From the NCBI GenBank assembly GCA_013397435.1, contig VZRG01000871.1:1-64000 (forward strand): a stretch of DNA of 64,000 nt, written 5' to 3'. Within the stretch, counting starts at the first letter, position 1. Every line of letters begins with the position of its first letter. The position numbers were made by a program, and so were the translations under genes. Source of the DNA: Erythrocercus mccallii (Eukaryota; Chordata; Aves; Passeriformes; Dicruridae). This document shows positions 38,740-49,691 of this stretch, in pieces. Under the pieces are notes generated by a model, which saw only the letters and a program-made list of their open reading frames with translations, ran no database searches and had not been told where the DNA came from.

Positions 38740-38830
38740 TCTGGGACCTTGGATGCCTTATTTTAGCTCCCTCACTGTAAAATGATAAAACCCCATGAGT
38801 GCAAAAACTCTTAAATGCTTTGAAAAACAA
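38740..38830 (-). repeat. MIR-like fossil, antisense
   Basis: GGGACCTTGGATGCCTTATT, then CTCCCTCACTGTAAAATGAT and TTAAATGCTTTGAAAAAC follow the reverse MIR order (gaccttgggcaagt, cctcatctgtaaaatg, taaagcgctttgaaaa). Confidence 0.45.
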
Positions 38831-40439
38831 TACAGAAACGGGCTGGGTATTGTGATAATGAAAAATGTAGAGATAGGTGGAAGTCCTCTGGAACTATTTA
38901 CATACCCCTTATCTCTGGGGAAACACTCCATTTTGCCACAGAGAAAGTTAGTGGGGTTTTGTGGTGGTGGAGGGTCTGTATTATTTTAATTTCATTTTTA
39001 TTAAAGCATATGTCTTTGTCTCATCTGGTAAAATGTGATTAGCTACTTATTTTATGCTATGGCAAATAACTTGTAGTAAAAAGTTCTTGGAACTGGATAG
39101 AGGATACAGCATGAAGAGATGGATATGAGAACCCTTCCCTGTGTCTATTAATATTCTCTGAATTAGGGAGAAAACAGCTTTTTCCTTTTTTGTAATACGT
39201 AAGATTAAAATCAGGTGGTTTGCCTGCTAAAACAGCAACTGTAAATATGTGCTACAGGCTTCATGGTTTTTATTTGTCTCCTTCAATATAAAACTTCAGC
39301 GAGAGAGACAGAAGAAATCCCAATGCTGAGAAAGGACTTGTTGCATGCTTTGATCCTGTGTAACATCATTCCTCTTTGCACGCTTATGTTGATTTGTAGT
39401 TTGGTTTTTATCTCTGAAGGGCATCTTCTCTTGGGAACATGTGTGTGTTTGTTTAGGGAGAGCGATCTCATGGGCAAAGATTTCAGAGTTTTCTATTGAT
39501 ACAAACATGAAAACGAGTTCGTTTGTTCCTCTGAACTGATTACTCTTCTCTCCTTAGTGTTGGCATCCTTCACATGTCTGCAGCCCACTGTCCATAGTAA
39601 GACATGTTGGATATACTATTCTGTGCACACAAACCAATTCTTGTTGGCAACAACTAATTTTCCTTGCTATTGCCTTTTTTTCTGAACCCTCAACTATTTG
39701 TACTGATGTTCACAGTGCAGTGATACACTTGAGATGTCACTGTACATGCATCACCTCATAGGGGAGAACTTTTACTTTGAGACTGCAGTGTTGTCTTGAC
39801 TCCACTCACTTTTGCGGCATTGTGGTGGTAGGGAAAGCTAAAGACCTATTTGTAAAACCATTTGAGTGCTTTTTGTTTCCAGTGTAGGCTTGGCTTCTGG
39901 TTTTTCCAGTGTGTGATAAGTTCCAGGTCACAGCTGATTCAGATAAATTCACAGGATGCAGACCTGGTAACATACAGCTTGTGAGATCACATCTTTTATT
40001 TCAGTATCTCTGTGTCCCTTGTTGTTACTGTCTGTTCTCCTTCCCTCATTAAGGACAGAAAGGAAATTTGTTAAGTTTTCTGCAGTTGTTATATTAAAGT
40101 CCTTTAAGTTTTTAGTGAGTGTTTCATAGGAATCTTTCTGCATGGCTATTTGTATTATTATGTGATATTCTGATTTGGTGGGAGCTAGTCCAGTGGTTCT
40201 GTATTGGTTTGGCATCTTTGTGACTTTAGCTGTACCACATACTGTAATAAAGTTCTGTGTGGACATGAATAGTAGGGTAGGACAGGTTGTTGGGCAGTTT
40301 CTTTAAACTAAGGCATTTATTAGACCTGAAGGCAGTTTGTTGCCAGTTTCTTTCTTCTGATCAGGCATTGTTGCTTATATGCATCATTTGTGTTTTAAGG
40401 GCACTAGTTTTCTTTTTTTTTCTTAATAAAGGAATGCAG

Positions 40440-40760
40440 GAAACAATTAAGAGGAGGAGGAGGAAACAACAACACTCAGGATTGCCAAGGATTCATTTTT
40501 CTCTGTATAGTGTCTATTAATTATGCTACTCCTTTTATTAATCCTTTGGCACCTGTTAATTATTCTACAATTTTGGCTAGCAGCTGGAAAGCCACTTTGA
40601 AGCATTAAGCATATTGTTGTTTAGTTACTAAAATATTCAATGCACTGAACTGAAAGTATGCAGTGAGATGGGAAAAAAAGCCCTTTACCCTAAGCCACAT
40701 TTAGAGCAGCAAGCAATAAAAATATTTGCTTTGGAAGGATCTTTGTGGAACAAAACTGAC
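40440..40760. promoter_or_regulatory. Homeodomain-site-rich AT block, candidate conserved enhancer
   Basis: TTAATTA occurs at 40517-40523 and 40556-40562 with TTATTAAT between them (about 40535-40542), preceded by an AGG triplet run (about 40450-40462). It is followed by about 200 bp of unique sequence without repeats or open frames. The look is that of a conserved non-coding element, which developmental transcription-factor genes often carry in their introns. Function is inferred. Confidence 0.25.
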
Positions 40761-40839
40761 TGACGCACATACAGGGAAAATAAAATAAAAGCTTCATATG
40801 ACAAAGGGACTGGGAGAGGTGGCCGGAATGTCAAATTAG

Positions 40840-40910
40840 TGGCTGAGACTAATCCTGGTCCTGCTGAAATGAGTGGTTAAATTCCCACTGATTTTCATGG
40901 GACCTAGGCT
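40840..40910. repeat. Sauropsid-type ancient interspersed repeat
   Basis: AATCCTGGTCCTGCTGAAAT, then TTCCCACTGATTTTCATGGG follows the 'aatcctgctcctgctgaaatcaatggg ... cccattgactttcatggg' layout. This is the only clear copy in intron 2. Confidence 0.4.
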
Positions 40911-43900
40911 GGCCTCTTTCTCAAATGATTGGCTTCTCCTAGACCTCTCTTTGCTCTTCTCTGACATTATGGCCATTTAAGCCTTGTTCTTCCCTCTTAC
41001 TGCCCTTGCCTTTTCCTCTGATCTGCTTTTTACCTTACATGTAACCAATATCAACCCACTACAGAAAAAAGTTAAGCCTGGCAGTGGCACTGCTTGCTAA
41101 CACCTTATTGCAGTATTTAATCTTGATGTTACATCTTTGTTTTCTACCATAGGCTATTCTTGCACATTTTATTGCGAGAGAGGGTCCATCCAGCAGTGCT
41201 TCCTGGTCTTTCAGTTTATAACTGTTAATAATGTATTGACAGGCTGACTGGAGTGTGGAAATCCCAGCCAGCCATCCTGTCAGCCTCAGTACCCATCACT
41301 TTGGTTAACCCCAGCAAAGCTCCTTCAGGACTCTGAGCTGTGTCCAGTTGTTGGCAAAACAGGATGGAAATGCTGAGCTGGGGAGGCACTGATCATGCCT
41401 GCTTCTAACCTAAGGTGGGCTGTTCCATAGGCACCCTCTGGTGCTCACCTGAATTGAACTCATCTGCTCCACCCTGCATCCCAGGGATTTCTTACAGTGA
41501 ATCTCAGGCCAGCCTAAAAGAGATCATCCAAACAAGGAACTTGTCTGGGTGGGAAGCCCAGTCTGGGTCACTCTTGTGCCATGGCTGGGCACAGCATAGA
41601 TGCTAACGTTTTATATGGACTGTGTTGCACTGGGAAGAGTGAAACCCCATTACTGATTCCACTGGGAAAGTTGGCCTTTGGGTCATGAAGACCCTGCTTT
41701 GCATTTTTCTGGCATGGTCTTCGTTCTTCACCTGTAGGAAACTAACCCCCTTGTCACTGGGTTTGCACTGCAGTGACACAGGGCCCCTTCACTTGTCGCT
41801 TTAGTGAACAGCTAGTGAGTTTAACCCTACATCTGTTAACTCCTTACTGCTGCCTGGTGGCTGTGGCAGAAGTATCCAGGTTAAGTGTGCAAAAACATGT
41901 GAGCTTGTAAGGCTCACTTGCTGTGAGCTGGTTTCTGCTCCTTGAGAGATTATAGAATCAAATGGTTTTTATTTTTCCCCATGTGCCTGGTTGTTGCCCA
42001 GAGTTAACAGCAGTTTCCTGCACTGGCAGTTCCCAGTGGAAGTGTGTGGAGGGGTGAGATCCTTCCTGCCTCAGTGGGAACTTGCAAAGCAGTCCTGGCG
42101 TGGGAGGTCAGAGGGACCTGTGCCTCAGGATCTGGAAAGCTGGCAGTGTGGGAGTCCCAGTGGTGCTAAGCCAGTCTTTCACCCTTTTGGAAAGCTTCAC
42201 TGTAGGGTTTTAAATCTCCAAAATACATATTCACCTTTATTCAGAGGGGAAAGGAAGCTATGTCACTTTAATATCAGATTCAAGCTTGATCCCTTGTGGA
42301 ATTCCCCTGGAAAGTGTGGAGAGGAATAAGAAGCAAAAGCAGCAGGACATTTATGGTATTGCTGGGTTTGAAGCATTTTTAGCTTTGTCTTAAAGGGGCA
42401 CTGTCAAGATCAGTGAACCTAAAATTAGCTTGCTTTTCTCTTTCCATCCCAAATGTCTGTTCAATTTTTCATTTGTATTACATTACAAATGCTTCCATGC
42501 TCTCTTTTTAAAATTATTTTTGTAAGAAATAAAATGAATGCAAAGAATGCAGCATTCATAAACAGCCATACAACTAAAGAAAACACAGAAGAGAAACTGT
42601 GTGTAAGCCATGACTAACAACTCCACAATAAGAAACCATTGTGTGGTGAGAGCCTTGCAACAAAACACAAGTGTGGTAAAAAACCCCGCAGAAACAGCAT
42701 AGCATCATGATCTTTTGACAGAGATGAGCTGCTGCCTGTTGGAAAAGAGCAGCTCTGTCCAGCACTGAGAGGGGCATATAGTGTCTAAGGAGAAAGCTGC
42801 TGTAGCTTTGAGGTCCCAGGAACTGATGTGGTAGGTCATGTGTATACACACACAAAAAGAAAACAATTATTTGATGCCCTTTATGAGAAATTGGATTTCC
42901 TTCTGCTGTATTTTTATGTCTTTTCTCTCCTGTGCTGGCACTCCTTCTGGAGCTTAGCAAATACAGCCTGGTAAAATATCCATTAAATGTGGTTTTATGT
43001 CATTTTTAGAACTCCCCATTTTACTGCTGGAGCAGAAGGACTAAATGATTCTTGAGTTTATTGAAGACATTTTTGGTAAAATGATTCCATCCAGATTTGG
43101 AGGCCCAATCCAACACCTCAGCCAAGAGCCTCTTTTCAGTATCATTCTCCAGAGGTTCTTGGGAGGGTGGAGCACTTAATGCATCAGGCATTCCAGCCTT
43201 GTGGAATGCTTGTGCACTTTTATGGGATGAATAGATTTGAGTGTGATCACTTCTCATGTATAATGTTCTGTGCAGCACTAGCATGGTGCTATTAATGTAG
43301 CAGTGATCCTTGTTCGAGAAGTTATGAGTTAGTTATATGTTTAATAGGCATATGGTTGGTGATGTTGTGAGTTAATAAACAATCACCACTGATTGGCTTT
43401 TGAGAGTCAAAGCATTAGGAAACTTGCTTAACTCTAAATCTTTCCTCATGAGTTTTTATGCATAGAAGTCATACCCCAGGAATAGCCTGAAGCACCCTGC
43501 TTTATTTACTCCATCTGCCTGTCTGGTTTTGATCTCCCTATGCTTTTGTATCCCACTGAAAAAAAAGTGTCTGCTCTACACTGGCAGCATGGTCAGGTAG
43601 CTCTGTGGCAGTTATACAGATCAGAAAATGAAAATGTTAAATTATACCATGACAAGTAAAAATTAAATTAACATCTCCAGTGATTAACCAACATGTTCTT
43701 CCTGCCTTTAGAATCCATATGCACAGGATGGGGTGTTCTGCAGTCAATGGAGAGGAAGGATAAAGGCAAAATTCTCGGTTGTGGGGGTTGCTTTGGAGGC
43801 AGTGGAAGTTTTCCAATCTGAGAGCTTACTGAGGGGCTCTCTGTAGCTGGGGATTCACTGTCCCAAGCCCAGAGTTGCTTGTAGCACTGGATCCCGTGGG

Positions 43901-44409
43901 CTGTGAAAACCTGGACCTCTCCTGCAGGGAAGCATTATTCTACCCATGTCCTGCATGGCTTCTGCTCTATCCTGGTGCTATGAGGTGCAGGAGAGTGTGG
44001 TACCCCCTATGGGCTTTTTCCATCCCCTCTCTAAGGAAGAATGGTAATTTCACTGTCTTTTGGACTGTACACCTACTCCTTCCCTGAGGGTGCAGGGGGA
44101 ACATGTGAACTGAGCGACAGAAATTCAGTCAGGAAGGGCTGGGAACTGCAGAAACACACTTACTTCAGAGTAGTGCTGGTAATGAATTTGCACTGTCTCA
44201 GCGTCCTGATAAGAGTTACTTTCTTACTATGTTCTCTGCATTCTCCCTCTTCAAGTCCTCTAGGAGCATTTTTTTAAAAAATGTTTCCCTCAGGTGTCTT
44301 AAAGCTTCTTGTTTACAGAATAAACATCCCAAAGGGGCTGTGAGCTGGTCAGAGCGCTGACATTTTATTTTAAAATGCCCACCAGCAGCAAAAAAAACCA
44401 GAATATTTT

Positions 44410-44510
44410 TGAAGGGAAATTTCCTTTTTGGGTTTTTGTATCCTTGAAAGAATTTCCGATGCAGGCAGATAGTAATTCCCAGCTACATACTTCCTGATAA
44501 GGAAACAGCT
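44410..44510 (+). repeat. GGGAAATTTCC element, copy 1
   Basis: GGGAAATTTCCTTTTTGGG (44414-44432) is followed by GAATTTCC (44450), GCAGGCAGA (44461) and TTCCTGA (44491). The same blocks occur in the same order at 51.17 kb. I do not recognise the family; the left core is also an NF-kB-like palindrome. Confidence 0.45.
44489..44506. promoter_or_regulatory. Composite ETS-GATA-ETS site
   Basis: ACTTCCTGATAAGGAAAC places a GATA site (TGATAAGG) between two ETS cores facing each other (TTCC and GGAA). ETS-GATA composites mark blood and endothelial enhancers. It lies at the right end of the first GGGAAATTTCC element, so it may have been carried in by that element. Confidence 0.3.
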
Positions 44511-45489
44511 CCAATAAACGCAGCTGTAAATAGCTACATTTTTATTTTTAAAACATGTAGGAAGATCTGTTTAGCTTTTATTTCAAACTACTGAAAGAAA
44601 GGGACAGTATACAATAAAAGTCTTAGGTTTGGTGGCCATTTGCTTTCCAGATAAGTAAAGTTTTTAATCTGCATTTATACATTTAATTTTGTAAAGTTTA
44701 AATGTCTGTTTATTTCTGCTCATCCTTTTACAACCCTGTAAAAGAAAAAAGCTACCTTTTTATATGGTAAACATAAATTGCATTTTGTCTCCCTCATGAA
44801 GGGAAAGTATTACCTGCTTTACACAGAATTCTCAACGCTTTTGCTTTGTGCCTGTATTTCAGTGCTTCTCTGTGTATAGTTTAAGGTGCTTTGTCATCTC
44901 AGAATAAGTAGCATGATCTTCAACTGCATTTTTTTCACATTTGCTGTGGCTGTGCTGTAGCAAATGCATGGTTAGACATAGATTCTTTTTTTTCTAAAAG
45001 TAATTTGCTGAGACAGTTCTGTGCAGTTAGTTTATAAACCTGCTGAATTTTCTGCATTATCTTCCCCCTTTTTACAGTTCTGTTTCATGTATTTTTAATT
45101 TCATATCTTTCACTTTGGGCTTCTGCTAAAATTTTCCCTTGCCAGTCCTCCTTTATTTTATTCTTTAAAAAGCAGACACCAAACACACCTTCAGAGAAAC
45201 AAATAATTGTTTACCCCCATAAAAATTTATAGAGATGAATAAATTTGCTGCAAGAGCTAATGTGAAAATGTCTAGGCAGGTTAGATGTCAAGCTGGCTAT
45301 AGCAGTCATTCAGATTGCAGCTGAAAATGTATTTGTGTCCACTGCCTTGAAAATTTTGTAGAGGATGAGTGCTTTGTAAGTCATCTTGAGCAGCACTTGG
45401 ACCTTAGTCCCTGGTTTCTGTGCTGCAGCAGGGAAGGGTCTCTGCAGGCTGGCACGTCCTGTGTAGCTGTGATGGATGAGGTTCTCCAG

Positions 45490-46020
45490 CAAAATCCTGA
45501 GGCACAGCTGGGGTCGGGCATCGTCCCCGGAGGTGTTGGTGGCTGGGTCATCCTCTTTTCCCGCTTGTTCCTGTCCTGAGCCTCTCCCTGCTTTTCCTGG
45601 GGGTGGGTGAGGTGGGCGCGCTGGGCTGGATGTGCAGCGCTGGTTGAACCGTGGCCAAAGCCCCTGCGAGGCGATCAGTGCCGGCAGCCAGCAGAGAGTT
45701 GGGGCCCAACACAGCAGAGAGGAGGTGGAAAAATCCCCCTTTTCCTCCTCCCCTTTTCTCCTTCCAGCGATTTCACAGGATCTTGTGATTGTGGCCAAAT
45801 CCTGCCCGTGAGGGCACTCAGCTGCCACGGGCTTCTTGGCTGCTGACGACGCTCACGGCTGGCCCGGAGCCGAGCAGATTGCACAAGGGTGCAGCTGGTG
45901 GCAGATCCCCCCGTGCCCTTCTCGCTCCTTGTTTGCTGGAATGGCACGGCAGGGCTCAGCCGTGCCCCTCCATAGCCCCTGAGCACACTGCTTTACACGG
46001 TATTCCTTTGTAGGCACCTG
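45490..46020. promoter_or_regulatory. GC/CpG-rich patch in ETV6 intron 2, candidate internal promoter or enhancer
   Basis: This is the most CpG-dense block of the window: about two dozen CpG in about 530 bp by eye count, in otherwise CpG-poor DNA. It contains a G-run motif at 45599-45625 (GGGGG, GGG, GGG, GGG with loops of 1, 6 and 6) and a 32 nt uninterrupted pyrimidine tract at 45734-45765. Directly to its right are TAAT-rich and TATA-like sequences. The combination resembles a small CpG-island promoter or enhancer, and human ETV6 has a reported alternative first exon in intron 2. No transcript evidence is available, and long antisense open frames here (for example 45310-45828) are expected from the high GC. 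Confidence 0.35.
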
Positions 46021-46129
46021 GAGGGGCTTTACTTCCCGTCTCCTGTGCTCCTCTCTTGGCTGCAGCAGAAAGGTTGATCTGCGTGTGCAGGCCTTGCCAC
46101 ACCTCCTCAACAGGCCCGTGGAACATGCA

Positions 46130-46295
46130 CAATTAATACGGCATTAATTAATTATGGGGAGAACTCGCTGCTGGCACAAGAACCAAGGCTTGCAGCTTAT
46201 AAAGTGAATCCTTTGATGCTGAGCTTTAAAGAACGTTTCCATCAACTCGAGCCAGCAGAGAGATTGTGTGATATTTATACCCTCCCTCTATACAG
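46130..46295. promoter_or_regulatory. TAATTA palindrome cluster with TATA-like motifs next to the CpG patch
   Basis: AATTAAT at 46131-46137 and ATTAATTAATTAT at 46143-46155 make a dense set of homeodomain-type sites. Downstream are TTATAAA near 46198 and TATTTATA near 46272. A switch from a GC-rich block to homeodomain and TATA-like motifs within 150 bp is typical of conserved regulatory DNA, but this rests on appearance only. Confidence 0.3.
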
Positions 46296-48896
46296 ACTCC
46301 AGAGCACAGGGTTTGGCCACCCTGGGCACCAGCAACAGAAGTGGTGGTGGTACAGGAGGAGGGTTCAGAAAGCGTAACCAGGGCTTGACCCTCAGGAACA
46401 AAGTTGCACAAGTCCTGGGTGAAAATGTTGGGGCTGAGCCAGTGGTTTGTTGAGCCAGCTCAGTAGGTGTGAAAAGTGACCTACTGTACTTGCCGAAATG
46501 AACAGGAGTTGTCTCACTGTCTCGAGCAATTCCCACAGTTTTTTCCAGAACGTGTGTGAGTGTGAATAAATTTATAGGCTTGCACTGTGCTTCTACTTAC
46601 TTGGCCAATGTTTGGGGGAAGAGAGATGAAAGAATGACTGTGCCTATTTGGTTTGTGCAATACTGAGAATTTCTCCCTTTCTACTTCCTCCTTCTCGGTA
46701 GTGCAGAAGGAAGTAGTCCCAGTCCCTGCTGGTCCACAAACCAGTTACTCATTTCAGTTCTGCCACTTGAGTGGGTCCTTGTGTATTTCCTAGTAGGGGA
46801 AATCTCCCTTTATGTGTATAAGTTCCTCCTGCCTACTCTCTCTTTTGTTCTGATTTCTTCCAAGCAATCTGTCTCCTTCAATTTTTAACTTCTTTGCTGG
46901 CTTTCGCTTCCTCTCCATGATTCAGTGAAGGCGTTTTGTCAGAAAAACCCTCTGTACAAAATACTTCTTTGTTCCCTTTTTTTTTGTTTTTCTGTGTTAT
47001 ACTTCTTTGTATCTTGCTTCCCTGGAAACTTCCCTGGTAGTCTTACTACCTCTGGGCTTTTAGCTTCATTACTCTGGGTAGTCATTACTGTGTTGCCGGG
47101 TGTGTAATTGTTCAAAGCACCTTGATCTTTTTATTAGAGGTTTGGTTTTTTTTACTGCTCTTTAAATACTAATAGGCAGTGGTGACAAATATTGTTATTA
47201 AATACGTGGGGCTTGTCTCATCACTGCTCTACAGCTCGCTTGGTGGTTTTTTGCTTGTTGAAAGTGAGCATAACCAACTTACAGGAGTCATTCTCTACTT
47301 CCACTTTATGTTCTCAGGGATGCAGTGTGTGCTGTGGAGTAGTGGTGAACTAGTCACATGCAATAGAAGGTTTAGTACAGGATTTGGAGCCTTGGAGCTC
47401 AGCAAAGTAGAAACAAGGGAGAGCGCTTAATGTCTGTAAGAGCTGGAACATTTATAGATCTTCAATTTTTACACCCCCTCTCAGTTTTAAAATCATGCAG
47501 AATGAAAAACAAGCAGAGGAACTGGGAGTGACAGCAGAGGTAACAGTGATAGCGAGCTGAGCTGTGTTTGTGATGGGCAGACCTGAAGCAGCTGGGCTGT
47601 CAAAGGAGTCAGTATTTGCTGCTGGCCTCCTGCCACACCATTATCAGTGTGTGCAATAGCAGGGGCTGAATCTCAGAAGGTTTGGCACTGATTCAGTTCA
47701 ACAGAACACCCAGAAGTAAATCCAGATGTCTTTTAAATTGGTTGGATCTATAGTGTTATGGTGAGTTCTCCATAATTACGATTTTCTTGTGAGAGTTTTG
47801 GGAGAATCCAGCTAGTCCCAAATAACCCTCAGAACACAGCTTCTCACACATGGCCCTTCTGGTGCTCCATCATTTGCAGTGAGAACATGTGTGCACAAAA
47901 ACTCCACTGGAGCTCAGACAAGAGTTAACAATCAAAATTTATTTTAAAGCTGAGAAGTTTTGATTTTTTTTTTTAATCTGACACATGTATTTCCACGTGC
48001 ACGTACGTATTTAGATCCTGTGGAAAGAAGGCTTGCTCGGGTACTTAGGTTTTATGCAGAGAGACTGTAACTTTTCCTTTTTCTTTTGAAGCTAATTAGC
48101 ACTTAGAATGTGTTACAACCATTTCTTTTAGGCAGAGTTGTAAAATTACTGCCTATGATGAAACAAAAAATGGGTGCAGAAGATGGTGGAAGGTGCCTTT
48201 TGTGTCACAGGAGTTGCCGAGCAGGCTGGGAATTGCTGTCCTCCCCACCTCTCAGCAGCAACAAGCAGACACAAGAGGGCTAGGCTGTGTTTGAGTCTAG
48301 AGGCCTGGGTTTGAAAGGATATTTCAGTTTGTTTTTACTGGTTCAAGCGTACAGAGTCAGCAGTATACGTGTGAAATCTCCAAGTTGGCTTAAAATTGTA
48401 GATGGAGCTCAGTCAGCTGGTTGTAATGCTTTCTTACTGCATGCACTCCATAAGCCACTTCTTGAAGAGTATTAATATGAAGTCTAATCCACAAACAGTC
48501 TTGGCACCAGTTTGGAAGCTGAAATAATCAGAGTATTCTAACCTATTGTGAATAAGGTAGCTCATTTCACTGCACAGTTTTATAAGTCTGTATAATATAA
48601 ACAACAGAAAGGCTGTAAAATTATCATTTGTTTTACAAAACATGTCTCTTGGTCAGGTATAAATTACACATATGCTTTAAATAATTTGAGCATCATGACA
48701 GTTGCACTTCAATAGGTCCTGACAACTGGAAGAACAGGGACATTTTCGGTATGAGTAAAATGCCTTGCATGTTATTATGACTTGAAGTTATGGTCATCTG
48801 CTAAATTAACTGTTCCCAGTGTAATTCAGAATCGGGATGAAAGTAAATTATTCTTATTTTGATAATTTTCTCAATTTTTCATATAGCACCACACTA

Positions 48897-48950
48897 CAAG
48901 GAAAACTCATTCAGCATGATTTTGTGGTTCTTCAGCAGAAAATTATTGAT
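48897..48950 (+). other. Exon-like unit in intron 2 (hypothetical cassette exon)
   Basis: A T-rich tract ending in CATATAG (AG at 48895-48896) precedes, and GTGAGT (48951-48956) follows, a 54 bp segment that is a multiple of three. Entered in the phase left by ETV6 exon 2 it stays open (part reads HYKENSFSMILWFF). In another frame it is also open and reads TTLQGKLIQHDFVVLQQK, which looks protein-like, but I recognise neither. A 54 bp open stretch is common by chance, so the argument rests on the splice-site quality. Confidence 0.15.
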
Positions 48951-49640
48951 GTGAGTAGGTCATTACTTTTTTTATGTGGTTTTACAGTAAGACCTGTGAA
49001 TGTCCCTTGACTGTAGAGTTAAGCAAAGATATTTATCAAAAATCAGTGACCAGACTCAAATTTGTCTAGCAACTGTGCATAGATTCCACAATTTTGCTCC
49101 AAAATTGTTAGGTAATTGAAGTTCTGACACAGGCTTCTTAAAGGTCATTAATTCCTAGGGAGGTATCTTCATGCTTTGTATTTATTCAAACTCTGTGCCA
49201 CTCAGAGTGTGGTGGTCTCATCCACGTGGCCACGTGCTAGGGAACCTAGTTAGACTACTTCCCCAGTCCTCCTATTCCTAGGAAATGAGAGGGGGAAATA
49301 GGACCCTGCAGTTTAAAGAAAAGGTAGTTTTGTAAGTGAACAGGTTTGCAGGGAGAAAGTTATAATGTGGCTATGAAATCATACTTGGTATGGAGAAGGT
49401 GACCAGGAAATGATTATTCACAGTTCCTAACAGAACAGCGAATCCAGAGATCCAAGATAAGTCATTGGGCAACATGTCTAAAAGAAACAAGAATGAAGAT
49501 GCATCACCACATGAAAGAAATCATTGCAGGAAGGCGTTTGCAGGGCTGAAAGTGTGAACAGATCTCTAAAAGGAACCAGATAAACCTGTGGAGAGAGGGA
49601 TAGGCCATGTGGTCAGTATGAAACCAGTGGCCTGAGTGCG

Positions 49641-49691
49641 ACCACAGCTGATGACGTCCTTAAACCACAGATTACCAGAGGCTGAGATAAG
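49641..49691. promoter_or_regulatory. RUNX / E-box / CRE-like / RUNX / GATA motif cluster
   Basis: Within 51 bp there are ACCACA (49641), CAGCTG (49645-49650), TGACGTCC (49652-49659), AACCACAG (49663-49670) and AGATAAG (49685-49691). RUNX, E-box (SCL/TAL1) and GATA sites together are the known signature of haematopoietic enhancers, and ETV6 is a haematopoietic gene. Each motif is short, so chance clustering is possible. Confidence 0.3.

Noticed and set aside
45310..45986. 172- and 103-codon antisense open frames
   Set aside because: They lie in the GC/CpG-rich patch, where stop codons are rare. No recognisable protein.
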